DNA of 52,502 nucleotides, taken from NCBI GenBank assembly GCA_946402905.1, contig CAMIYC010000023.1, forward strand, positions 1-52,502, in the 5' to 3' direction. Numbering within the stretch: the stretch's first letter is position 1; every line of letters starts with the position of its first letter. This DNA is from an uncultured Prevotellaceae bacterium (lineage in GTDB: Bacteria > Bacteroidota > Bacteroidia > Bacteroidales > Bacteroidaceae). The notes beneath the pieces are model-generated. The model did no database searches and was not told the origin of the DNA. It saw only the letters and a list, made by a program, of their open reading frames with translations. The translations under genes and the position numbers were made by a program. This document shows positions 43,160 through 51,521 of this stretch, in pieces.

Positions 43160-44347
43160 ATGGGATTATTACAAGAAAGATACAAGAACTATCGTGAGCC
43201 TCAACGATTTATGGAGATGGGAGTTTATCCCTATTTTCGCGCTATCTCTGGCAAGCAAGGCACCGAGGTAGACATGGAGGGTAAGAAAGTTCTTATGTTC
43301 GGCTCCAATGCATACACAGGTTTGACAGGCGACGAGCGCATCATCCAGGCAGCCAAAGACGCTCTTGATGTCTATGGTTCCGGTTGTGCCGGCAGCAGGT
43401 TTCTTAATGGCACTCTCGATTTGCATGTGCAGTTGGAGAAAGAGTTGGCTGAGTTTGAACACAAAGACGAAGCTCTTTGTTTCTCAACCGGATTTTTTGT
43501 CAATTCCGGTGTGCTGGCCGTGATTTGTGGCCGTGAGGACTATATCATCTGCGATGAGCGCGACCATGCGAGCATCGTAGACGGTCGCCGTCTGTCGTTT
43601 GCCAAGCAGCTCAAGTTTAAGCACAATGACATGGAGGATCTTGAGAAGCAGCTTCAGAAGTGCGAGCCCAATGCCATCAAGCTCATAGTCGTAGACGGTG
43701 TGTTCTCCATGGAGGGCGATCTCGCCAACTTACCAGAGATTGTGCGTCTGAAGAAGAAATACAATGCCTCGATCATGGTAGACGAGGCTCATGGCATCGG
43801 CGTATTCGGCAAAGAGGGCAGGGGAGTGTGTGATCACTTCGGCGTGACCGACGATGTGGATATCATCATGGGTACCTTCAGCAAGAGTCTTGCCAGTATA
43901 GGAGGTTTTGTGGCTGCCGACTTCGACACCATCAATTACCTGCGCCATACTTGCCGTACCTATATTTTCAGTGCTTCCAATACTCCTGCCGCTACGGCTG
44001 CCGCCCGTGAGGCCCTGCACATCATCCGCACTGAGCCTGAGCGCATTGAGAAATTGTGGAAGACGACCAACTATGCCCTGCGTCGTTTCCGCGAGGAGGG
44101 CTTTGAGATTGGCGACACTGAGAGTCCCATCATCCCGCTTTATGTGCGTGATGTAGACAAGACGTTCATTGTGACGAAGCTGGCCTTTGACAACGGCGTG
44201 TTTATCAACCCCGTCATTCCTCCTGCCTGTGCGCCTCAGGATACGCTCGTGAGGTTTGCCCTGATGGCCACCCACACCGAAGAGCAGGTGGAGCGTGGTG
44301 TGCAAGTGCTCAAGCAAGTGTTCAAGGAGCAGAATCTCTTAAAATAG
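43160..44347 (+). CDS. spt: Serine palmitoyltransferase
   Basis: 395 residues, alpha-oxoamine synthase fold (PLP). It condenses serine with an acyl-CoA/ACP to give 3-ketosphinganine, the first step of sphingolipid synthesis, present in Bacteroidetes. Motifs: GSNAYTGLTGDERI, GSGCAGSRFLNGTLDLH, DERDHASIVDG, VDEAHGIGVFG, and the PLP lysine in GTFSKSLASIGG. Closely related enzymes (KBL, BioF) share the fold; the N-terminal YPYFRAISG and phylum-wide context favour Spt. Monocistronic. Confidence 0.88.
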   Translation: MGLLQERYKNYREPQRFMEMGVYPYFRAISGKQGTEVDMEGKKVLMFGSNAYTGLTGDERIIQAAKDALDVYGSGCAGSRFLNGTLDLHVQLEKELAEFEHKDEALCFSTGFFVNSGVLAVICGREDYIICDERDHASIVDGRRLSFAKQLKFKHNDMEDLEKQLQKCEPNAIKLIVVDGVFSMEGDLANLPEIVRLKKKYNASIMVDEAHGIGVFGKEGRGVCDHFGVTDDVDIIMGTFSKSLASIGGFVAADFDTINYLRHTCRTYIFSASNTPAATAAAREALHIIRTEPERIEKLWKTTNYALRRFREEGFEIGDTESPIIPLYVRDVDKTFIVTKLAFDNGVFINPVIPPACAPQDTLVRFALMATHTEEQVERGVQVLKQVFKEQNLLK

Positions 44348-44358
44348 TTGCGATATAA

Positions 44359-44390
44359 TTTGCACGTTACAAAAAAACTTCATACCTTTG
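44359..44390 (+). promoter_or_regulatory. Promoter of tRNA-Pro
   Basis: TTTG (44359-44362), 20 nt, TACCTTTG (44383-44390), then the tRNA at 44419. Confidence 0.65.
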
Positions 44391-44418
44391 CACCGCATTT
44401 CAGAAATGAGGTTGCATT

Positions 44419-44492
44419 CGGGGTGTAGCGCAGCCCGGTAGCGCACCTGGTTTGGGACCAGGGTGTCGCAGGTTCGAATCCTGTCACCCCGA
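44419..44492 (+). tRNA. tRNA-Pro(TGG)
   Basis: 74 nt with a complete cloverleaf: acceptor CGGGGTG/CACCCCG, D-stem GCGC/GCGC with an AGCCCGGTA loop, anticodon stem CCTGG/CCAGG with loop TTTGGGA (anticodon TGG), T-arm GCAGG-TTCGAAT-CCTGT, discriminator A. The CCA end is not encoded. It marks the boundary between the ordered core region and the decayed AT-rich region to its right. Confidence 0.97.
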
Positions 44493-44500
44493 CTTTGCAA

Positions 44501-44540
44501 AAACCCAAGTTATTGAAAATCAATAACTTGGGTTTCTTTA
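44501..44540 (+). terminator. Terminator after tRNA-Pro
   Basis: AAACCCAAGTTATTGA (44501-44516) pairs perfectly with TCAATAACTTGGGTTT (44520-44535) over an AAA loop, followed by CTTTA. 44541-44707 shows nothing convincing. Confidence 0.85.
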
Positions 44541-44707
44541 ATGTCCATTTTTGGCGTGTTTTTGGCGTGATATTTTGGAGAATATACGGGTTAGAGGTGA
44601 AAGTTCTACGTCTTTTGCACGCCAAACTAAAGAATTTTTGGCGTCTAATCATTCCTGAAGTTCAGATAGATTATTAGGCCCAGCATGAAGGCAAAGAACA
44701 CAAGTAC

Positions 44708-45120
44708 TCAGAGAGGCAGCCATATCCTTTCCCAAATCTCATCCCACAGGCATAGGCCAAATGCGGTATAGACGGTGTAGCTGGTGCTGAAGACCGTCAG
44801 AATGAGCATGGTCCAGAAATTGTACCATGAAAGGAATATGCCTTTGTTGACACCCATCTCTTTTTTTGCGGCCTCCAATTTCTGGTCAAGAAGATTCCCG
44901 TATTTCTCCATCGTGTGCTCCTCGCCAATGTCCTGCGACTGCCGCCATCCCATGCTCTGGTTGATGCTGTTAGCCGCCATCGTCGCCTTCAGCCCTATGA
45001 GGTTGGTGTCGTTGATCCTGCCGTCCACGGTGAAGCGTGACACCATGAAGTGCAGGTGGGGAATCCCGCTCTTGGCATCGTGTCACCATCGAAGTAGAAG
45101 TTTTCGACGTGCTGCACAGG
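44708..45120 (-). pseudogene. Relaxase-like mobilization protein fragment
   Basis: Read on the minus strand, PVQHVENFYFDGD, a frameshift near 45070, then KSGIPHLHFMVSRFTVDGRI, NDTNLIGLKATMAANSINQS, MGWRQSQDI. The PHLH motif followed by an IN...GW helix resembles the HUH relaxase motif III region of Bacteroides mobilizable elements. An ATG in the second half allows a 112-residue ORF whose C-terminus is a membrane helix (WTMLILTVFSTSYTVYTAF). The N-terminal catalytic Tyr region is missing. It abuts a BspA fragment; the relaxase assignment is moderate. Confidence 0.45.
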
Positions 45121-45535
45121 ATTCCCCGATGCTTGTCACACTGTTTGGAATAAACGTATTCTGGCACCCCAAGATGATGGTGTTCTCCGCAGTCTCAATG
45201 ATTGCGTTACAGTTTTCACGAGAGTCATACATTGGGTTTCCGCTTTCCACTTGAATTGAAGTCAAACCTGAGCAGCCTGTAAATGCCCGATATTTGATGG
45301 CTGTCACACTATTTGGAATAGTGATAGAGGTCAGACCTGTGCAAAAGAAGAAAGCCCCCTCGTCAATGGTTGTCACACTGTTGGGGAAGGTAATTTCAGT
45401 GAGTTGGCTGCAATGAGAGAATGCATATTTTCCGATGCTTGTCACGCTGTTGGGGATATCGATGGCGGTCAGACCTGAACACATATAGAATGCATTGTCA
45501 GTCAGTTTGTTTTGGCCAAAACAGTAGAATAGTGA
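45083..45535 (-). pseudogene. BspA-like LRR fragment
   Basis: A frame bounded by TAA upstream at 45538 gives five LRR_5 repeats (GQNKLTDNAFYMCSGLTAID, GKYAFSHCSQLTEITFPNSV, DEGAFFFCTGLTSITIPNSV, KYRAFTGCSGL, TFIPNSVTSIGES). No signal peptide or natural start lies ahead, and after SIGES the frame enters relaxase-derived sequence (CAARRKLLLRW, stop). It is broken at both ends; the repeats differ from the intact protein at 11461-13140. Confidence 0.75.
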
Positions 45536-45779
45536 TTATGTAGATTCTGTAAAGGGCGGGAAAGTCGAAGATTTAACTTATTTAACTTCTGTAAACGGAT
45601 TGCGAACTCAATTTTACAATGCAATAAGAAAATTATAAAGCTACGTGATATGTTCTATTTGTGGTAGAATGTAACATTCTTCAAAATCTTATACCTTTAT
45701 GCCCACATATTTAATAGCCTTCCACACATTACTATAGGAAGGGCCTTTTTCACCATAAGAGTTTGCCCTCTCTTTAGGC

Positions 45780-45902
45780 ATGAACGCCTCCCTGCTACGC
45801 AACTACATCAATGGTTTCAAGAAACCTTATGCCGAGCGCGAAAGTGCCATACTCGCCCACATCCACAAGTTGGGCAAGGAAATGATGGCAACATGGTTCT
45901 GA
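45780..45902 (+). pseudogene. HicB-like antitoxin HTH fragment
   Basis: Forty codons: MNASLLRNYINGFKKPYAER, ESAILAHIHKLGKEMMATWF. An in-frame EFALSLG precedes them back to a TAA. The S-LLRNYxxGxKKPS...IxxxIHxLGxEL pattern matches the C-terminal helix-turn-helix of HicB-type antitoxins or related regulators in Bacteroidetes. The N-terminal domain and any HicA toxin are absent. The rest of the 45536-46262 gap holds only this and a 55-codon ORF at 46020. Confidence 0.4.
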
Positions 45903-46019
45903 AAGATTTACGTTTTACAAAGTATGTTGATAGCGGACAGATGATTAATTTCGAAATGGCATTCACATTAAAAGCAATAAAAATACAATGAAATGGCATA
46001 TAAAGAGAGATAAATTCTA

Positions 46020-46187
46020 ATGAGATATGAAAATATTAAACCGATTGATTATGCTATTAAACTGTTTTATGAGCATCTAAACGCTCATGACAAGACTATC
46101 TTGTCAGCGATGTATGGTGATGGAAAAACAATCTATCATCAGAGAACGTTTTTAACCATAAGCATCATAAATCTCCTCATATCATAA
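46020..46187 (+). CDS. Small ORF, 55 residues, unrecognised
   Basis: ATG at 46020 opens a 55-codon frame beginning MRYENIKPIDYAIKLFYEHL and ending in a hydrophobic LTISIINLLIS. No promoter motif is clear and no family is recognised. It may be the 5' remnant of a longer gene. It lies 75 nt upstream of the ATPase-nuclease cassette. Confidence 0.25.
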   Translation: MRYENIKPIDYAIKLFYEHLNAHDKTILSAMYGDGKTIYHQRTFLTISIINLLIS

Positions 46188-46235
46188 TTTAAATAATATT
46201 TTTCTGCTACATATCGTAATTCAATTTATTATTCG

Positions 46236-46243
46236 TACCTTTG
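46236..46243 (+). promoter_or_regulatory. -7 promoter box of the ATPase-nuclease cassette
   Basis: TACCTTTG, 19 nt before the ATPase ATG at 46263. Confidence 0.6.
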
Positions 46244-46262
46244 TACACAAAATATTGGTATT

Positions 46263-47555
46263 ATGGAGAAATTTGCCGAACTATCAATTCAAAATTTTAG
46301 GGCCATAAAGAGTGCCGACATAATTCTGAATGGTATTACTGTTGTATCTGGAGTAAACGGATGTGGCAAAAGTACCATGTCAAAGCTGCTGTATTACATC
46401 TTCCATAATGCAAATTCTTTTGATGAAATTGCTGCAGATAGTGTAAGGCAAAATGTAGAGCCCTATCTAAGTGCTCTCACGTCTATTCTAAGGGGGGTGC
46501 GTTATACAAATACACTTACTTATCGGCGTTTTATGATGCTGAGGAGTGGATTGGATGAAATAAATACTGAGTCAATAGCTAAATATATCGAATATCTGAG
46601 GTCTCTGAAAACAAGTCTTATAGAATCTCTTAATGATGAGAAACAAACTGATATACGTTTTTTAGAAAGAGATTTATATATCATTAAATCCACATTAGGC
46701 ATAGACTCAAATGACAATGTTGATGTGCCTTCTATGATAGAGTTGATTATTGCTAAGATTATCGAGAAGTTGGAAAAGTATAAACAGTTGGTTATTGACC
46801 GTCCATATAATCTGTTTGCAAGACGCATGGTGGATTTTTTCGAGCCAGATGTTTTAAAGAATGTTTCGCTCAAAGAATATGATTCTATAGTTTATGGTCA
46901 TGGACAAAAAAACATCCCAGAGTTGCATTATATAAAAAAAGTCGCATTTATTGACACACCGATGATAATTGGCCAGTCAATATCGTCCCAACAGCCAAGT
47001 TATTGGAAGGAAATAAACGAGTTGGCAAAGATGCCTCCTCGTAAAGGCTACAAACTTTCTATCAATAAACTCATCAAGCAAGGCATTATGAATGGCGATG
47101 CATCATACGATGACGACTATTTTGCTGGAGGTTTCAAATACAATCGTGCAGATGGAAAGATTTTCGATTTGGTCGAATGTGCAACTGGAATAAAGTCCTT
47201 CTCTATTATGCAAATGCTACTCAAGAATCTTTTCCTAAGTGGAGATACATTAATGATTCTTGATGAACCTGAGACTCATTTGCATCCACAATGGATAGTA
47301 GAATACGCCAATCTGATAGTCCTTCTCCACAAACGAATTGGGGCAAAGTTCTTCATTACAAGCCATAGCCCGGATATGGTCAGTGCTATTCGCTATATCA
47401 GTGAGAGAGAAAGATGCATGAACAGTGTTTCATTCTATCTTGCTGAACAGGTAGGAAAGGAAACCTATTCTTACAAATATCTGAAAGATGATATTGAACC
47501 AATCTTTGAGTCTTTCAACAAGTCGTATGACAAATTAGATAAATATGCCCGCTAA
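46263..47555 (+). CDS. OLD/AAA_15-like ABC-type ATPase
   Basis: 430 residues. The N-terminal ELSIQNFRAIKSADIILNG strand pair and Walker A GVNGCGKST (30-38) open an SMC/ABC-like ATPase; a helical insertion (about 75-190) follows. C-terminal motifs: signature-like ATGIKSFSIMQMLL, Walker B MILDEPETHLHP (Asp334, Glu335), and H-loop FFITSHSPDM. No TOPRIM, protease or membrane domain is attached. The gene overlaps the next one by 11 nt, so the proteins probably act together. The arrangement resembles defence pairs such as PARIS, Septu or Gabija, but the partner differs from theirs. The cassette is AT-rich compared with the core genes. Confidence 0.85.
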   Translation: MEKFAELSIQNFRAIKSADIILNGITVVSGVNGCGKSTMSKLLYYIFHNANSFDEIAADSVRQNVEPYLSALTSILRGVRYTNTLTYRRFMMLRSGLDEINTESIAKYIEYLRSLKTSLIESLNDEKQTDIRFLERDLYIIKSTLGIDSNDNVDVPSMIELIIAKIIEKLEKYKQLVIDRPYNLFARRMVDFFEPDVLKNVSLKEYDSIVYGHGQKNIPELHYIKKVAFIDTPMIIGQSISSQQPSYWKEINELAKMPPRKGYKLSINKLIKQGIMNGDASYDDDYFAGGFKYNRADGKIFDLVECATGIKSFSIMQMLLKNLFLSGDTLMILDEPETHLHPQWIVEYANLIVLLHKRIGAKFFITSHSPDMVSAIRYISERERCMNSVSFYLAEQVGKETYSYKYLKDDIEPIFESFNKSYDKLDKYAR

Positions 47556-48093
47556 GAAGAGACCACAGGCGGATATATTTCATCGTTTCCTTTCAAATGA
47601 AACGATTCGTCGTTTTGCAAGCCAAGACAAATGTTCTGTGATGCAGAATTTCTTGAAGCCAATTTCTGACATGCTTCGATGTGAGCACTACAAGGGGAAA
47701 TACATGCCATTTATGACGGAGCTGGGTATCTATTTGGATGGTGTTGAGATTGAACTGGCAAAACGAAACAAGACAAACCGTAAACGTACGGTCGATTTCT
47801 TGATAGGCACAGGCAATGACTGGATATTGCTTACCGAAGCAAAATTCGATGTCAGCAATCCTCGTGAAATGGAAGTCTCTGAATTGAAGGAGAAGATAGT
47901 TCATTCCAAAGAGCTGGTTCCCAATAGTAGAATGCTTGCTCATATAGAACCAAATGTTATTGTTCTTCTGAAAGACAATAATTTTCAGCAGCTTTATCGT
48001 GAATTGAAAAACAAAGTCAGCAACTCGCTAAGAGTTATTCCTATGAATGTCTGTCAGTTCTATCAATCAGTATTTGAGAAAAATAGTTTCTGA
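47545..48093 (+). CDS. Small PD-(D/E)XK-like protein, ATPase partner
   Basis: 182 residues. No named family is recognised. A plausible PD-(D/E)XK nuclease core is present: Glu59 in MTELGIYLDG, Asp84 in RTVDFLIG, then WILLTEAKF with Glu98 and Lys100 at the spacing expected for D-x(n)-E-x-K. The N-terminus is basic (MPAKKRPQAD). The C-terminal part predicts alpha/beta (NVIVLLKDNNFQQLYREL). Its start lies inside the ATPase gene. A nuclease controlled by the ATPase is the working hypothesis; a non-catalytic restriction-fold protein is an alternative. 48094-48219 downstream is intergenic. Confidence 0.55.
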   Translation: MPAKKRPQADIFHRFLSNETIRRFASQDKCSVMQNFLKPISDMLRCEHYKGKYMPFMTELGIYLDGVEIELAKRNKTNRKRTVDFLIGTGNDWILLTEAKFDVSNPREMEVSELKEKIVHSKELVPNSRMLAHIEPNVIVLLKDNNFQQLYRELKNKVSNSLRVIPMNVCQFYQSVFEKNSF

Positions 48094-48219
48094 ATAGTTC
48101 ATGGGTGTAGATTGCCTTGAAGGATGAAAAAAGTAGATCTTACTTCTACCCTTTCAGTTGAATCCTGTATCTTGTGGAGAGGATGACCTTTTGGTGATGC
48201 CCATGATGTGGGGAAGTCC

Positions 48220-48888
48220 TCATTCTTTATTCACTTTCAAGATATACCCTCGTTTCTTCAGTGACACTATGGAGATGCTTGTGTCGTGTTCGAGCATCTT
48301 ACGGATATAGGTTATCTGAACGTTGAGGGCGAGGGAGTTGGCATAACTGTCGTTCCCCCAAACATGTTCCAACAGATATGAACGCTCTACAGTTTGGCAG
48401 ATATGCTGGGCTAAGATGGTGAAAATCTCCGATTGGCGGGCAGAGAGATGCTGCACCGTTCCGGTATATTCAATCGTAGAGAGGTTACTATCGAAGATGG
48501 TCTGGCCGATGGTTATGCGAGATGGTAACGAAACCTGGCGATGCTCGAAACGCTCGCGAATCTTAGCAATCAGTTCTTCGGGATAGAACGGCTTGGGGAT
48601 GTAGTCATTGCCTTTCAGCCGGTCAGCCTTTTTTGTGCGGTCTATCAAAAAGAAGATAAGCACGTCGCGGTCTTGCTCATGTATTTTTCGCGCCAACTCG
48701 AAACTGTTCATCAGCGGCATATTGATGTTGAGCAGCACCAAGTCGGGGCGGCTGGCAGCATATATTTCCCATCCCGCACGTCCATTCTCGGCATACTCCA
48801 CTTCATAGACTTCCATCTCCAGGAACTTCCTTTGCAACTCCGAGTTCTGGCGGTCATCGTCAACGAGCAATATCCTAATCCTCCCCAT
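48220..48888 (-). CDS. OmpR-type response regulator with Asn at the phospho-site
   Basis: 222 residues. Receiver domain (1-115) with acidic pocket LLVDDDRQ (Asp10, Asp11) and PKPF lysine, but the phospho-acceptor in PDLVLLNINMP is Asn54 in place of Asp, and the alpha4 segment (RLKGNDYIPKPF) is several residues short. The winged-helix DNA-binding domain (about 125-222; LSARQSEIFTILAQH, YLLEHVWGNDSYANSLALNV, SLKKRGYILKV) is intact. It could bind DNA constitutively or be decaying. It overlaps the histidine-kinase remnant by 14 nt. Confidence 0.9.
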   Translation of the reverse strand: MGRIRILLVDDDRQNSELQRKFLEMEVYEVEYAENGRAGWEIYAASRPDLVLLNINMPLMNSFELARKIHEQDRDVLIFFLIDRTKKADRLKGNDYIPKPFYPEELIAKIRERFEHRQVSLPSRITIGQTIFDSNLSTIEYTGTVQHLSARQSEIFTILAQHICQTVERSYLLEHVWGNDSYANSLALNVQITYIRKMLEHDTSISIVSLKKRGYILKVNKE

Positions 48889-49510
48889 CCCTCTGCGGTA
48901 TTACGATTGTAAACGTGGTGCTCTTACCCTCAGTGCTGTCAAGGCTGATACTACCACCGTGTGCCTCCACCAGCAACTTCACATAACACAGTCCAAGCCC
49001 GATGCCAGGGATGGCCTTGTCCTTTGCCGACTCACAGCGGTAGAACTTGTCAAACACATACCGCTGATCTGCTTTTGCGATACCGATGCCTTTGTCCGCC
49101 ACGGTGTTTGCACCATCCCGTCCTCACGCATCTTGTAGTCTATCATGATGTTCACCACCCCTACAGAGTATTTGATGGCATTCTCCAGCAGGTTACAGAC
49201 GATGTTTGCCAGGTACATACGGTCGGCCTGTATCTCCATATCGTCCTCGGCCACAATCTCCATCCTCATCTCCTTGTCCGACGGGATATTCTGCTTGCTA
49301 ATACATTCCTCCATCAGCCCGTGCAACGCAAAACGAGACTTCACCAAAAGGAATTTCGGTGGAATCGCTGAACGTGATGTCGCGCAGTTTCGAATAATAC
49401 GAAGTCAGGTTGTCCAACTCGTTATAAGAACGGTTCATTATCTTCTGCTTGCTCTCCTCGTCCTGCATCATCCGCTCGTTGCACCCATAAACGACACGCA
49501 CACGAACAGA
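48875..49510 (-). pseudogene. Histidine kinase remnant with two frameshifts
   Basis: Three frames cover consecutive parts of one kinase on the minus strand: a helical DHp-like segment (ERMMQDEESKQKIMNRSYNE, LDNLTSYYSKLRDITF) over about 49501-49350; the N-box part (RMYLANIVCNLLENAIKYSV) over about 49340-49105; and the G-box part (DKGIGIAKADQRYVFDKFYR, GIGLGLCYVKLLVEAHGGSI) over 49102-48875. Shifts fall near 49345 and 49103. The sensor and membrane parts are missing. It was the partner of the adjacent response regulator. Confidence 0.8.
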
Positions 49511-49606
49511 CGGTCAATATATATTAAGGTATAGACGGAAAAGAGATTCGGGAGGTCGGTGCTAAATCGCCAACGTCGGCTTCCCAAATCTTATGACAAG
49601 TGAGTA

Positions 49607-49849
49607 TTATTCGCTAACTGACTCTATTTCACTTTTCGAAGAGGGTGTTATGCCTTCAAAATGAATTCTTACATTGTTTGCCTGATACACAATCTTTATG
49701 ATGGACTTCAGTTTCTCTTTATCAAATCCATATTTGGCGCTGGGAGTGTTATTATCATCTAAAAGAACTACAACTAAACCATTTGCTTTTTCCGCAAATG
49801 TCAAAACAATCTCTCCCTTTGTATAGAGTTGAATAAGTCTCGTTTCCAT
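49607..49849 (-). CDS. 80-residue protein of unknown function
   Basis: Small soluble protein (METRLIQLYTKGEIVLTFAE, VVVLLDDNN, YGFDKEKLKSIIKIVYQA, VRIHFEGITPSS) with alternating strands and one helix. No signal peptide and no recognised family. It begins 11 nt after the Sel1-repeat gene on the same strand and is probably co-transcribed with it. Confidence 0.5.
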   Translation of the reverse strand: METRLIQLYTKGEIVLTFAEKANGLVVVLLDDNNTPSAKYGFDKEKLKSIIKIVYQANNVRIHFEGITPSSKSEIESVSE

Positions 49850-49860
49850 ATTTCTATTTT

Positions 49861-51243
49861 TTATTGTTCCTTCTTTTCACTATTCGCAATTGTTTTGTCT
49901 TTGTACTCTTTAGCTTTCTGAGGGTCTTTATCAACACCAATGCCATTCTCATAAAGATATGCTAAGAAATTACAGGCGTCTACAAGTCCCATATCGGCAG
50001 CTTTCTTTATATATACAAAAGCTTGGCTTAAATCTTTATTTACGAGGTCGTTACCCATAAAATATTGTCTGCCTAAATTATAACATCCCCAAGGGTCGCC
50101 AAGTTCGGCTGCTTTCAACAAATATTTTTTTGCCAAGTTCTTATCTTTCTGAACGCCCCATTGTCCGGTCCAATAACAATAGAATAGTTTGTTTGCAGAG
50201 AAACCACTTCCATAATCTACAGCCTGTTTATATATATCTATTCCTTTTTCAACATCTTTTTCACACCCTACACCTTCTAAATATGCGTAAGCCAAATTAC
50301 TGGCACCATTTGGATTCTTTAGATTTGAAGATTTTTCCCAATTAGCAAATGCTTTAGAATCGTCTTTTGGCAAATCCTCTCCTTCATAGTACAAGTTACC
50401 AAGATTGTAATATGCGTTTCCATTTCCTCGAAGTGAAGCCTTTTTAAGTAATTCTACGCCTTTATGGGGATTTCTATAATCTTGTAAAATACTATCTTTA
50501 GAAAGGCAAATCATAGCCATATCAACCATGCAGTCAGGTACATTACTGTCTATACCGTGATTAAGCCATTCTATACATTTTGCTTTGTCTTTCTTTATTT
50601 TATCATATCCATTACTATATATCCACACCAATCTATTTGCTGCTAATCTTCTACCATTATCAAATGCTTTCTCCAAAAAAGTGATGGCTTTTTCGACATC
50701 AATATCAATTTTATCCGTACCTATTAAATATATTTCTGCCATCAATTCACAATAGAAAGGATTATCTTTATCATCGACCCTTTCTAATATACGCCAAGCT
50801 TTCTCCTTGTTTTGCTCATAAGGAGTTCCTTCATGAAACAAGAGTTCTGCATATCTACATAAAACGAAAGAATTATTTGTCGTCTTAACTAAATCATCAA
50901 GCATCGCTTTACCTTTTTCTATATTCTTTCCGATCCCATACCAATCAAACATATAGGCAAGTGCTAGAGTGCATTTAGCTTCCTCGCAACCCTCTTGGGC
51001 TGCTTGTCTGAGAAGCTCCAATGCCTTAGCCTCGTTCCAGTCCACACCATCCCCATTGCTATAAGCATTAGACAGTCTCCATTTGGCATAGGCGTCCCCT
51101 TCGTCTGCCGCTTTTTGATAAAGTTCCGCAGCTTCATCAAATTTGTTTTCTATACGTAATTTGTCTGCTTTTTCGCTGTCGGTTTGACAAGACATCAGCA
51201 TAATTGATGAAATAATCGCTACGAATAAAAAAGATGTCTTCAT
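49861..51243 (-). CDS. Sel1-repeat lipoprotein
   Basis: 460 residues from ATG 51243, chosen for the lipoprotein signal (FVAIISSIMLMSC, lipobox Cys near 20). About ten Sel1/TPR-like repeats of about 36 residues follow, e.g. AAELYQKAADEGDAYAKWRL with SNAYSNGDGVDWNEA, and LLKAAELGDPWGCYNLGRQY. An in-frame ATG at 51378 would add 45 residues rich in Cys, Gly and Val with no family. Sel1 proteins are scaffolds for protein-protein contacts. Envelope-anchored scaffold; partner unknown, the 80-residue protein being one candidate. Confidence 0.82.
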   Translation of the reverse strand: MKTSFLFVAIISSIMLMSCQTDSEKADKLRIENKFDEAAELYQKAADEGDAYAKWRLSNAYSNGDGVDWNEAKALELLRQAAQEGCEEAKCTLALAYMFDWYGIGKNIEKGKAMLDDLVKTTNNSFVLCRYAELLFHEGTPYEQNKEKAWRILERVDDKDNPFYCELMAEIYLIGTDKIDIDVEKAITFLEKAFDNGRRLAANRLVWIYSNGYDKIKKDKAKCIEWLNHGIDSNVPDCMVDMAMICLSKDSILQDYRNPHKGVELLKKASLRGNGNAYYNLGNLYYEGEDLPKDDSKAFANWEKSSNLKNPNGASNLAYAYLEGVGCEKDVEKGIDIYKQAVDYGSGFSANKLFYCYWTGQWGVQKDKNLAKKYLLKAAELGDPWGCYNLGRQYFMGNDLVNKDLSQAFVYIKKAADMGLVDACNFLAYLYENGIGVDKDPQKAKEYKDKTIANSEKKEQ

Positions 51244-51443
51244 ATTATTAAATTTTTGTTCTATTCTAACTGAAATGCGCAGATTGATTCTACGTACTCC
51301 TGGCTCACCACAAGCCTCTGTAACCGTTGAAACGCCTGCGCATATTGCACCGACGCCCTTATTACAGATTGGTTCCATTTTTACGAGGTAGTGATTAGGA
51401 GTGTAGAACCTGTCATTTTTCGTGACTCTTGCGAATCACGATG

Positions 51444-51451
51444 CAAAATTA
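51444..51451 (-). promoter_or_regulatory. -7 promoter box and leader hairpin of the Sel1 gene
   Basis: Minus-strand TAATTTTG at 51451-51444. Close to the predicted start, CGTGA and TCACG (51421-51440) form a hairpin. The leader to ATG 51243 is about 195 nt; to ATG 51378 it is about 60 nt. Confidence 0.45.
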
Positions 51452-51521
51452 GTGAAAAATATGCAATGTAGGTAAATCGAAAATGTAAAAATGATTAGAA
51501 CGGGACATTTTTCGTAAAAAA

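Noticed and set aside
44380..44652. A minus-strand ORF across tRNA-Pro with a GFEPATPWSQTRCATG peptide
   Set aside because: It is the antisense translation of the tRNA and its terminator, a recurrent artefact in genome annotation.
46020..48093. Assigning the ATPase cassette to PARIS, Septu or Gabija by name
   Set aside because: The partner lacks the TOPRIM/DUF4435, HNH or helicase hallmarks; naming it would go beyond the sequence.
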